Assembly (NCBI GenBank): GCA_024653645.1
Contig: JANLHK010000027.1
Span: 1 to 19,710 of the forward strand
Direction: 5' to 3'
Source: Candidatus Roizmanbacteria bacterium
GTDB lineage: Bacteria; Patescibacteriota; Microgenomatia; UBA1406
DNA length: 19,710 nucleotides
Shown: one piece after another, positions 1-6,708 of the stretch
Layout: each line of letters begins with the position of its first letter
Numbering within the stretch: the stretch's first letter is position 1
Translations under genes and position numbers: made by a program
The notes under the pieces: model-generated
What the model saw: the letters and a program-made list of their open reading frames with translations, nothing else
What the model was told of the DNA's origin: nothing
Database searches by the model: none

Positions 1-542
1 CCTTGTATGCCGGCTATGCCATTACCAAACTGCAGGTATGGGGACGGATGCTGTTTATTATCGCCCTATTCTGGACGGTGTCATTCATGACCATTTATGC
101 CGTTCCCAATACCCGCATCTCGGCATCAGACTGGATACTGGCAACTATTCCCACGGGCTCCACCATAGCGGTAGAGCACTGGGATGATCGCCTCCCCATC
201 TATGACAGCGAACGCTACCATATTGAGTCACTACCTCTGTATGAATATCCTGATAACACCAAAAAATTGTCTTATATCAACCAAATACTGGATCAAAGCG
301 ATTATCTGATCATTGCATCAAACCGATTGTATCGGCCGCTGCAAGAGCTGGGCGATTGTGTCAAATATCCCCACTGCTATAACCTGACAGCATCATATTA
401 CCGGGATTTGTTTGCCAACCAACGCGGGTTCACCTTAGTTAAAACATTTCGCGTGTCGCCGCTGGGCAGTAATGATGAGCTGGCTGATGAGTCATTTACC
501 GTCTACGACCATCCCACCGTTCTTATCTTCAAGAAAAATTAA
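1..542 (+). CDS. GT-C family glycosyltransferase, C-terminal part (partial)
   Basis: This is the 3' end of a larger gene whose start lies before the window; the frame is open from base 3 and the first visible TTG is probably internal. About 179 residues are visible. One hydrophobic segment (about residues 16-34) is followed by a soluble region with a motif of the type S-D-W-I-L-x-x-I-P-x-G-S-T-I-A and a W-D-D (about residues 42-64), then D-Y-L-I-I-A-S-N-R-L-Y. This arrangement is typical of the C-terminal end of polyprenyl-phosphate-sugar-dependent GT-C (dolichyl-phosphate-mannose mannosyltransferase-like) membrane proteins, which move sugars from lipid carriers to acceptors outside the membrane. 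The assignment rests on family style, not on catalytic residues, which would lie in the missing N-terminal part. Its TAA stop (540-542) overlaps the stop of the convergent epimerase gene (539-541). Confidence 0.7.
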   Translation, partial: LYAGYAITKLQVWGRMLFIIALFWTVSFMTIYAVPNTRISASDWILATIPTGSTIAVEHWDDRLPIYDSERYHIESLPLYEYPDNTKKLSYINQILDQSDYLIIASNRLYRPLQELGDCVKYPHCYNLTASYYRDLFANQRGFTLVKTFRVSPLGSNDELADESFTVYDHPTVLIFKKN

Positions 543-1582
543 AGAAAGCGTTTTGCTAAAGCCAGCGCTCCCTGCTTCCAGCCAACGGTATGGGTAATAC
601 CCGCCCCTTTGGCTTTGATATCGCTGTAGTGTTTCTGGTACCACCGGTATGAGCGGATCAATGCCTCAGTATTGGAATAGCGCGGTTTCCAATCAATGGT
701 CTTATGTATTTTTTCAATTGAGACAAACGAGTCTTTGTCTGCGGTGTCATACACCCACTGATACAACGGGGAGAGATGTAACGCCTCCAACGCCTGCAAC
801 GGTTTTTTAATGAGCCATGCGGGTATGGGCATGATGTGGGAGGCTGACCCAACCGCAGCAAAAAATGCCTCCAAATCATCACGGATCATGCCAAACCTCT
901 CAGCTCCTATATTAAACGTGTCGTTGTATCGAGCATGCTGGGGAGCATTACAGAATTTCCAGATAGCATGCACCAAATCCTCCACTTCAAGCAGTTGATA
1001 GCGATTGGTTCCTGCACCGATCATAGGGATTTTTTTGTTGTCATGTACCCAGTCAAACAGGATTTCAAACACACCTAACCGACCGGTGCCGATAAAGGTC
1101 TTGGGTCTGATGATGGTTATATTCAGGCCCTTCTTTATATATTTCTGACAGACTTTTTCTGCCATGATCTTGCTTTCTCCATACGGTCCCACACCCACCA
1201 TAGGAGCCGATTCATCAATGGGATGTATTTTCGGAACGCCATATACGGCCGTTGACGAGATGTAGATAACGCGCTTGACCTTGTTTTGCAGTGCTGCCCG
1301 CAACACTCTTCGAGTTCCATTGACATTCACGTCATGAATTTCCTGTGGCGGAGCCAGTGGGAGTGCAGCAGCGGTATGAATCACTACATCCATATCTTTG
1401 GTGATCTCCTTCATGAGATACGAGTCGCGTATATCGCCCCGCGTAATATGACGTATACCTGGGTATTCTTTTTTATCTACATCATGCAGATCAAGCAGCG
1501 TGGTTGCTACCTTCTGCTTATCGAAAAATCGGGCTATATGGTAACCCAAAAATCCCGCTCCGCCGGTTATCAGTATCTTCAT
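539..1582 (-). CDS. NAD(P)-dependent epimerase/dehydratase (extended SDR)
   Basis: The protein has 347 residues, a normal length for extended short-chain dehydrogenases acting on sugar nucleotides. The N-terminal Rossmann motif TGGAGFLG is at residues 6-13. An acidic residue ends strand beta-2 (D31), an N-V-N-G-T segment is at 86-90, the catalytic S-S-T is at 109-111, and the Tyr/Lys pair is Y134-x-x-x-K138. The reaction is probably epimerisation, reduction or dehydration of an NDP-sugar or related steroid-like substrate; the substrate cannot be read from sequence. Its ATG overlaps the TGA of the upstream secreted glycosidase-like gene by 4 nt (1579-1582), so the two are probably co-transcribed and translationally coupled. 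No Shine-Dalgarno site is visible. Context with GT-C proteins suggests a role in surface glycan precursor synthesis (inference). Confidence 0.9.
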   Translation of the reverse strand: MKILITGGAGFLGYHIARFFDKQKVATTLLDLHDVDKKEYPGIRHITRGDIRDSYLMKEITKDMDVVIHTAAALPLAPPQEIHDVNVNGTRRVLRAALQNKVKRVIYISSTAVYGVPKIHPIDESAPMVGVGPYGESKIMAEKVCQKYIKKGLNITIIRPKTFIGTGRLGVFEILFDWVHDNKKIPMIGAGTNRYQLLEVEDLVHAIWKFCNAPQHARYNDTFNIGAERFGMIRDDLEAFFAAVGSASHIMPIPAWLIKKPLQALEALHLSPLYQWVYDTADKDSFVSIEKIHKTIDWKPRYSNTEALIRSYRWYQKHYSDIKAKGAGITHTVGWKQGALALAKRFL

Positions 1583-3279
1583 AGATAGCGGTACGCGTTA
1601 GGTATAAAGGTAATTACATCACCCACCGAAAACTTTCCATCATTATTAGGGTCAAGCGGCAGCATGCGTTTGACCGAAACCTCATTGCCATCTTTTTGGA
1701 TCGTCACATATGACTGACGTGGGAGGTAATAGGGGCGCAGAACTACAATGCGGTATTCGCGGCCAACAATGAGGTTGGGCACTCTGTCCAGAAATATCAC
1801 TCCATTTTCTGCAATCACGTCGACCTGGCGAAACACCATGCGTTCCTCATTATCAAACAGCTGCACTTCGTATTGATCAACGCTTGACCCGAAACCGAAT
1901 AGGCGCTGCACTAATATTTTTAGGCTTATTTTGGGAATAATCTCCATATTCCAGGCATAGACCTGTCCAACGGATTCGGATATATGCATCAGCTGAACGC
2001 TGGCTTTTGATTGTGCCTGCTCCGTGCCGGTAGTAATACTGACACTCACCGCTGCCTCAGCCCCTGGTTCAATGGGCTGGGAGGGCTGTGATACCCGTGC
2101 GGTCGTACCTGCCGGAAGATTAGTAATGGCAATGCGGTAATCAATGCCGTCAATAATGGTCTGACCTTCATTCTTAATGCGCATGGTAAACACAATGGTG
2201 GAGGCGCTGGTTAAGGCGCTGGGCATATCTGAGATAACTTTCAGTGAATGGTTTTGGATCGGCACGCCCTTTGCCTTTTCAATATCTTGTACGGCCTGAT
2301 AGACCGGATAATATTCATGCGTACCCTCTTTTTTCCATGAAAAGCCTAAAAACGGTTCCGATTGATAGCTTAACACAAACGGCGTGACAGCAACCACCCG
2401 CTCATCCTGCAGCCACAGGTTTCGATACGCAGTTACCATATATTGGGATACATCCTCTTCGCTTATACTGCCACTTTTCCATCCGGTTTCGGTAATAAAC
2501 ACGGGGAGTGGTTTGGAGATGCCCAGTGAAGCCAAATATGACAATTCCCATTCATATCCGCCAATACTAATGCGTCCGCGGTTATACGGGCTCCCGACAA
2601 AACCGGGATTGGGATAGGCGTGTGATGATAATCCATCAACGAGTTCATTCCATTTTCCGCTATCGACAATGCTGAACATACGTGAATAAAAATTACCGGC
2701 ATCTTCATACGCAGTGCCTTGTGATGGAGCGGATAAATCAAGTCCAGCGAGCATGATGAAATAGTCGCTTCCCGCTGCCCTCAACTTTTTGGCAAAAGCC
2801 TCAGATACCGTGGCATACTCCTCAGGGTTAACCGCTCCACCCCATTCGGATGCATGATTCGGTTCGTTAAACAAGACGATGTACCGATTTTTTACCACCC
2901 AGTTCAGCTGCTGAAAAAATGCTACCCAGGCGTCAGCGTCATCAGCACTGGGTTTGCGCCATACCGCCCCCTCGGGCTGAGTGGCAATACGCACAATGGG
3001 AATGAGCTTAAGGCGGCGCATTTCGTTAAATACTTCCTGCCATTTTCCTACATTACGGTCGTTTTCCTGAATCACTACCGTGACATACCCCCATTGGCCC
3101 CCAGAGCTGTTCACCAGCTTCGCAGCTGCCTGCAAATCGTCATTATTCGGTACCGCCAAATGAATACCGAACTTATTATTAGCAACACTGGTGGGATTGG
3201 TCGCAGCATAGACCGATTGCCGTGCCGTAAAGGCAGTAATGGCACATAACATAATAAATACAAAAATGAGCTTGCGCAT
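1579..3279 (-). CDS. Secreted clan-A glycoside-hydrolase-like protein with dockerin-like EF-hand
   Basis: This 566-residue protein begins with a signal peptide (residues 1 to about 26, ending near Y-A-A). Residues about 35-335 look like a (beta/alpha)8 glycosidase of clan A: N138-E139-P140 fits the acid/base Glu at the end of strand 4, and I-T-E264-T-G-W fits the nucleophile Glu at the end of strand 7. A beta-rich CARDB/Ig-like region follows (about 345-450), then a second beta-sandwich (about 450-540). The C-terminus has one EF-hand/dockerin-type calcium loop (D543-x-N545-x-D547-G ... D554). Only a half dockerin is present and no cohesin was seen. The family and substrate are not resolved; the protein is probably exported and cell-surface associated. 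The start at 3279 has no Shine-Dalgarno site but lies 9 nt after a TGCTAAAAT extended -10 on the same strand, predicting an almost leaderless mRNA. Confidence 0.8.
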   Translation of the reverse strand: MRKLIFVFIMLCAITAFTARQSVYAATNPTSVANNKFGIHLAVPNNDDLQAAAKLVNSSGGQWGYVTVVIQENDRNVGKWQEVFNEMRRLKLIPIVRIATQPEGAVWRKPSADDADAWVAFFQQLNWVVKNRYIVLFNEPNHASEWGGAVNPEEYATVSEAFAKKLRAAGSDYFIMLAGLDLSAPSQGTAYEDAGNFYSRMFSIVDSGKWNELVDGLSSHAYPNPGFVGSPYNRGRISIGGYEWELSYLASLGISKPLPVFITETGWKSGSISEEDVSQYMVTAYRNLWLQDERVVAVTPFVLSYQSEPFLGFSWKKEGTHEYYPVYQAVQDIEKAKGVPIQNHSLKVISDMPSALTSASTIVFTMRIKNEGQTIIDGIDYRIAITNLPAGTTARVSQPSQPIEPGAEAAVSVSITTGTEQAQSKASVQLMHISESVGQVYAWNMEIIPKISLKILVQRLFGFGSSVDQYEVQLFDNEERMVFRQVDVIAENGVIFLDRVPNLIVGREYRIVVLRPYYLPRQSYVTIQKDGNEVSVKRMLPLDPNNDGKFSVGDVITFIPNAYRYL

Positions 3280-3287
3280 ATCAATAC

Positions 3288-3316
3288 TATTTTAGCATGA
3301 CCCGCGTGCTAAAATA
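3288..3316. promoter_or_regulatory. Palindromic divergent extended -10 promoters
   Basis: A perfect 10-bp inverted repeat (3288-3297 and 3307-3316) is separated by 9 nt. Each arm contains TGCTAAAAT, which reads as an extended -10 (TGn plus TAAAAT) outward in both directions. The plus-strand copy (TAAAAT 3310-3315) would start RNA near 3322, about 11 nt before tRNA-Pro. The minus-strand copy (TAAAAT 3294 down to 3289) would start RNA near 3282, about 3 nt before the glycosidase ATG. No good -35 is present for either, as expected for extended -10 promoters. It could also be, or double as, an operator for a dimeric regulator. Confidence 0.6.
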
Positions 3317-3332
3317 TGGCAGAACATAAACC

Positions 3333-3405
3333 CGGGGACTAGCTCAGATGGTAGAGCGCACGGTTCGGGACCGTGAGGCCAGCAGTTCAAGTCTGCTGTC
3401 CCCGA
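3333..3405 (+). tRNA. tRNA-Pro(CGG)
   Basis: A complete cloverleaf of 73 nt is visible. The 7-bp acceptor stem CGGGGAC (3333-3339) pairs with GTCCCCG (3398-3404), discriminator A at 3405. The D arm is GCTC/GAGC with GG in the loop. The anticodon stem CACGG/CCGTG closes the loop TTCGGGA with anticodon CGG (3366-3368), reading codon CCG. The T arm is AGCAG-TTCAAGT-CTGCT. C1-G72, A73, G35-G36 and G37 are the known bacterial tRNA-Pro identity and TrmD features. The 3' CCA is not encoded, so CCA must be added by tRNA nucleotidyltransferase. Confidence 0.97.
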
Positions 3406-3422
3406 CTCAACTCCTTACGTAT

Positions 3423-3451
3423 TTGATATGTACTATAGGATATAGTAGAAT
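3423..3451 (+). promoter_or_regulatory. Sigma70-type promoter for the 134-residue membrane protein
   Basis: TTGATA (3423-3428) and TAGAAT (3446-3451) are separated by exactly 17 nt; each hexamer matches the consensus at five of six positions. The predicted RNA start is near 3458, giving a leader of about 53 nt before the ATG at 3511. Confidence 0.65.
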
Positions 3452-3457
3452 ATCCCC

Positions 3458-3480
3458 TGCCCAATGGGGCACGTTCTTTT
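3458..3480 (+). terminator. Small stem-loop with T-rich tail (tRNA-Pro terminator or 5' leader hairpin)
   Basis: TGCCC (3458-3462) and GGGCA (3467-3471) form a 5-bp stem around AATG, followed by CGTTCTTTT. It may weakly terminate the tRNA-Pro transcript. It also begins exactly at the predicted RNA start of the next gene, so it may instead be a 5'-end hairpin that stabilises that mRNA. The two roles cannot be separated from sequence. Confidence 0.35.
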
Positions 3481-3494
3481 CAAACATAGAGCGC

Positions 3495-3504
3495 AGAAGG
3501 AGGA
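3495..3504 (+). promoter_or_regulatory. Strong Shine-Dalgarno site
   Basis: AGAAGGAGGA lies 6 nt before the ATG at 3511 and is a near-complete anti-SD match. It is by far the strongest ribosome binding site in the window, where most starts have none. Confidence 0.85.
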
Positions 3505-3510
3505 ATTTCC

Positions 3511-3915
3511 ATGCGCAGAAAGTATGAACGAAGGCCACGGAGGCCGAGCCGCCAGGCAGAGAAGATAAACAGGATCGTCAGGTTTATTGTGGAGGTGCTG
3601 TTTTTAATCTTCCTCTTCCTGATTGTGATGGTTTCCGTAGGCAAAACGATACCTTCGGCTTTCTATTTGACAGTGATTGGCAATGAGCCGCAGCGACCAG
3701 TGTGGCATATCGTCTCTTCCGTTGAAGAGACGCATAGTTTCGGTGTAACACCCGCTATGATTGCTCGGTATAGTTACCAATCAGACCCCTATGCGTTCAA
3801 GCGTCTGGGGGCGATCGGAAAACTCTGGTTGGATACCAGAGAAATGGATGTCTGTCTGGTTATTTTCGGGCAGCCGGTAAGCTCGGTCTGCCCAGAATGG
3901 CTCTGGGACAGATAA
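3511..3915 (+). CDS. Small single-pass membrane protein of unknown function
   Basis: I do not recognise this 134-residue protein. The N-terminus is strongly basic (8 Arg and 2 Lys among residues 1-18). A single hydrophobic helix follows (about residues 24-45), then a predicted extracytoplasmic domain of about 85 residues with two cysteines (C115, C127) and several Trp (W65, W106, W130, W132). The positive-inside rule puts the N-terminus in the cytoplasm. The start is fixed by the excellent Shine-Dalgarno site 6 nt upstream. The gene forms a compact unit: promoter at 3423-3451, leader hairpin, gene, and a stable hairpin at 3921-3954. Its purine-rich Arg codons (AGG, CGG) and strong ribosome binding site differ from the neighbours, which suggests either high expression or separate origin; neither is proven. 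It lies between tRNA-Pro and a convergent secreted-protein gene. Confidence 0.8.
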   Translation: MRRKYERRPRRPSRQAEKINRIVRFIVEVLFLIFLFLIVMVSVGKTIPSAFYLTVIGNEPQRPVWHIVSSVEETHSFGVTPAMIARYSYQSDPYAFKRLGAIGKLWLDTREMDVCLVIFGQPVSSVCPEWLWDR

Positions 3916-3920
3916 CCATC

Positions 3921-3954
3921 GGCAGCAGGCGGCTCGCAAGAGTCACCTGCTGCC
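3921..3954. terminator. Stable hairpin between convergent genes, no U tract
   Basis: GGCAGCAGG (3921-3929) pairs perfectly with CCTGCTGCC (3946-3954). Inside, after a small internal loop, GCTC and GAGT pair around a GCAA tetraloop (GNRA class). It starts 5 nt after the stop of the upstream gene and 16 nt before the stop of the convergent gene. It probably ends or protects the upstream mRNA, but no T run follows on either strand, so it is not a textbook intrinsic terminator. Confidence 0.55.
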
Positions 3955-3970
3955 AAACAACACGAGTGTA

Positions 3971-5218
3971 TTACTTAACTATGATATTCCCTTTGATTTC
4001 AGCAAAGGGACCGTCGGCTGGACTCAGCATATTGGCAACACCGTTTTGAGCGGTTGCCATATCCGTAAAGCTTCCCCATATTTCATCCGAAGCCGGTTTG
4101 TTATCTGACACTTTAGCAAATAGCCACTGCCCTACCCATGCAGGATTACTGGCCTTTACCACCTCTCCGGCAAACCAGCCGAATTTTCCGTCAACCTTCA
4201 TCACCGATACGTTTACCTTATATGAATTCTTGTTTTTATCCTTATATGAAAACTTTCCCTTGTTATTAGCAGAATCCATTTCAAATTCTGCTTTTCGTAC
4301 TAACCCATAGGCGTTGTATTCAATCTCGCCTTTAATGACATGCTTGTGATGTTCCACGTAATCAATACACTTCCCTTTATTCTTAAATGAAGGATTATTA
4401 AAGGTTTTCCATCCGTCATTCTTACAATCTTCTTTAGTTACGGGAGGGCCAATGAGCGGTTCAAAGTCGAAGATGGTAAGGTTGCTGCCGGTACCGAAGG
4501 CAAACCCGTCAATATTCTCGGTGTAACCGTCAGCATAGGGCTCTCCTACCCTGATGCCTAAAAATGAATCAGTGACTCGCATACGCACGCCAGGATAATC
4601 AGTCAAAATCTGATTCCATGTTTTGGTGGTAGTTCCGGCTTCTCCGGTTACTGGCCAGGTCGCACCTGAATACAACCATTTGGCATTACCGCCGTCAATA
4701 GCGTCCCAATCCTGCCAGGTATCCTGAGATACGGTACTGTTTACCGATGGCACAAACACTAACCGGCGTTGCCAGGTGTCAGTACCATTAAAGTCAACGT
4801 TAAAATGCAGGTATCCTGAGCGTTGTGAACCAAGCGCCTCACCATTGCCGGCAGAAGGATTGTATGTTTTGAAACGCAAGGTGGTGATATCGGCAAGCGG
4901 AGTACCGCTAAAACGGTAGGTTGCCAGGTTGCGCCGCTGCGTGCCGGATACGCTTATTTGTACGCTACCCACACCATTAAACGGCGTTGCCGGACCCATA
5001 ACAAATGAGCCTAGTGAATTATCGATGGTATCGGTTTCGTCGTTATAAAACAGCCATGAATCAGGCTTTGCTAAAACATCTGCTACGCTGGTTGCCATGT
5101 CGGTTGGTTTAACAACCACGATAGTAGCGCCGCCTGCGCGAACCAATGGGACAAACAGAAAAAATGACAAGACCGAGAAAAAGGAAAAAAGGTAAGATAG
5201 AAACAATGAAGTTTTCAT
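3971..5218 (-). CDS. Large secreted beta-rich protein, function unknown
   Basis: This 415-residue protein has a clear signal peptide (hydrophobic residues 5-25, cleavage near A28-G29). Residues about 30-255 form a beta-rich domain, with a W-L-F-Y-N-D segment near 55-60, G-S-V-Q near 84-87, S-G-T-P-L-A-D-I-T-T-L near 104-114, and a closing D-F-E-P at 251-254. This is the pattern of a concanavalin/jelly-roll-like secreted domain. A short Cys-containing linker follows (C265-K-N-D-G-W ... F-K-N-K-G-K-C284), a motif seen in many secreted bacterial proteins. The C-terminal 125 residues form a second beta-rich domain with no recognised catalytic residues. A ligand-binding or structural surface role is an inference. 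The gene is convergent with the small membrane protein and divergent from the GT-C protein at 5290. No Shine-Dalgarno site is seen. Confidence 0.75.
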   Translation of the reverse strand: MKTSLFLSYLFSFFSVLSFFLFVPLVRAGGATIVVVKPTDMATSVADVLAKPDSWLFYNDETDTIDNSLGSFVMGPATPFNGVGSVQISVSGTQRRNLATYRFSGTPLADITTLRFKTYNPSAGNGEALGSQRSGYLHFNVDFNGTDTWQRRLVFVPSVNSTVSQDTWQDWDAIDGGNAKWLYSGATWPVTGEAGTTTKTWNQILTDYPGVRMRVTDSFLGIRVGEPYADGYTENIDGFAFGTGSNLTIFDFEPLIGPPVTKEDCKNDGWKTFNNPSFKNKGKCIDYVEHHKHVIKGEIEYNAYGLVRKAEFEMDSANNKGKFSYKDKNKNSYKVNVSVMKVDGKFGWFAGEVVKASNPAWVGQWLFAKVSDNKPASDEIWGSFTDMATAQNGVANMLSPADGPFAEIKGNIIVK

Positions 5219-5289
5219 TTAGTGTGTATGAAACTTCTAATAGTATTGCTCAGCTTACATCGTATATATATTGTTAATTATAGTCAACA
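5219..5289. promoter_or_regulatory. AT-rich divergent intergenic region
   Basis: These 71 bp separate two divergent starts and must hold both promoters. On the plus strand TGTTAATTA (5272-5280) could be an extended -10, 9 nt before the ATG at 5290. On the minus strand no convincing -10/-35 pair was found. A TATATATA run (about 5263-5270) lies in the middle. No Shine-Dalgarno site precedes either start. Confidence 0.35.
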
Positions 5290-6708
5290 ATGAATACCAA
5301 TAACAAAATCATAGGGTTGATAGCTCTATTGGTTGTTCTGTTTTTCTTTGGTGCATTCAGCATTAATTTCATTGTTGATGATTTTTACTTTTTAAAAATT
5401 TCCCGCGTTGAAACACTTTCTGATATCACTGCTTTTTTTTCACCACTGCGAACTACCTTTTACCGCCCACTGGCCAGTGAAGTGTTTTATGCGATCATTA
5501 CCCTGTTGGGCAGAAATATCTATCTTGCTCATATGTTGGTTTTTGCGGTGTATATACTGGGTATTGCTGCCTTGTACCGTAGTATTAAACACATCAGTGG
5601 TAATATAGTCTTTGCCTGCTGTGGAGCCCTATTGTATGCACTTCACAGCACCCACGTATTTCAACTGTATACGTTTAACACATTTCAGGAGGTGCTGATG
5701 ATGACAACGCTTGCCTGGTCGTTTTGGATGCTGCTGCAAAAAAAATATGCCACCTCACAGGTATTTTTTATTGCTGCGCTTCTGTCAAAAGAAAATGCTG
5801 TTTTATATCCGGGTATATTGCTTGCCGCAAAAGTATTACGATTGCACCACTTTCCCACCTTGTCTTGGAAACACATCATGTTATTTTTTGGCTATTCGGC
5901 AGCTGCGCTTTTGCTGTACGTTCCCGGCACTCAAAATGTAGCCGCTACAGAAAGCATCTATACTCCCCAATTCTCAGTCTCGCTTATTAGTAATAATGCA
6001 TTTTGGTATACCGCCTGGGCCATGGGTGCACCCAATTTTGTACCTGATCATATGCGCAGCATCTTTGGTCCGGTACTTCCTACCCTGTGGCCGTACTTTG
6101 ATTTACCCTTTGCCAAGCTCTACACTGCATCGCTCATTCTGTACCTTATGGGGCTCATATTAGGTAGTGTGATGGTAATACGAAAACAGAACATAGCATG
6201 GAAGATGGCAGTATGGTATGTCTTATTCTTTGTCATATTTCTCACTCCTGCCCTTCCCATTGTCCACAAGTGGATGGTGCGCTTGACCCTGCCCCTTATT
6301 CCCATCGCACTTGCCCAGGCATGGATTATCGCTCACCTCGTGAAGCAGCACCGCTCTTTTGCTGGAATACTCATAGCTCTTTATCTCGTAACGAACTTTG
6401 CTTCGATTCGGGTCCATGAGATAACCAGTAATTACCGTCACCAAAGCACCCTATCAGAGCGAGTCCAGGAATACTTTATAAAAAACCGAGAAGATTATAC
6501 CTTTGCCTCATCGTATTATTTTGTTGACCCTATTGATACCGATGGCACTGCCTGGGGATGGTCGAAACAACTTGAGAATACCCTACATGGATCAGACTTT
6601 ATTGATCATGTCTATCCCGGTTCAAAGGCGGTGGTGTTTTATGGTTACCGGAAGCCCCAGATAAGACCCAATACCATACCAATTCCCGCCGATCTATTTA
6701 TACCGTAA
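5290..6708 (+). CDS. GT-C family membrane glycosyltransferase
   Basis: The protein has 472 residues, mostly hydrophobic, with roughly nine to eleven membrane helices by eye. The first loop after TM1 carries the acidic pair D30-D31, the usual place of the catalytic or metal-binding Asp in GT-C transferases. Y58-R59-P60 and S166-K167-E168-N169 are conserved-looking loop motifs found in relatives of this type. The C-terminal 70 residues are soluble and probably extracytoplasmic. The likely role is transfer of a sugar from a polyprenyl-phosphate donor to a glycan or protein at the outer face of the membrane; donor and acceptor are unknown. The stop overlaps the 3' end of the convergent P-type ATPase gene by 15 bp. 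No Shine-Dalgarno site is present, and a possible extended -10 sits 9 nt upstream of the start. Confidence 0.75.
   Translation: MNTNNKIIGLIALLVVLFFFGAFSINFIVDDFYFLKISRVETLSDITAFFSPLRTTFYRPLASEVFYAIITLLGRNIYLAHMLVFAVYILGIAALYRSIKHISGNIVFACCGALLYALHSTHVFQLYTFNTFQEVLMMTTLAWSFWMLLQKKYATSQVFFIAALLSKENAVLYPGILLAAKVLRLHHFPTLSWKHIMLFFGYSAAALLLYVPGTQNVAATESIYTPQFSVSLISNNAFWYTAWAMGAPNFVPDHMRSIFGPVLPTLWPYFDLPFAKLYTASLILYLMGLILGSVMVIRKQNIAWKMAVWYVLFFVIFLTPALPIVHKWMVRLTLPLIPIALAQAWIIAHLVKQHRSFAGILIALYLVTNFASIRVHEITSNYRHQSTLSERVQEYFIKNREDYTFASSYYFVDPIDTDGTAWGWSKQLENTLHGSDFIDHVYPGSKAVVFYGYRKPQIRPNTIPIPADLFIP

Noticed and set aside
2854..3249. 131-codon open frame on the plus strand inside the glycosidase gene
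   Set aside because: Antisense to the catalytic domain, with no start signals.
3333..3405. tRNA-Pro as an integration site
   Set aside because: No duplicated tRNA 3' end and no integrase were found nearby.
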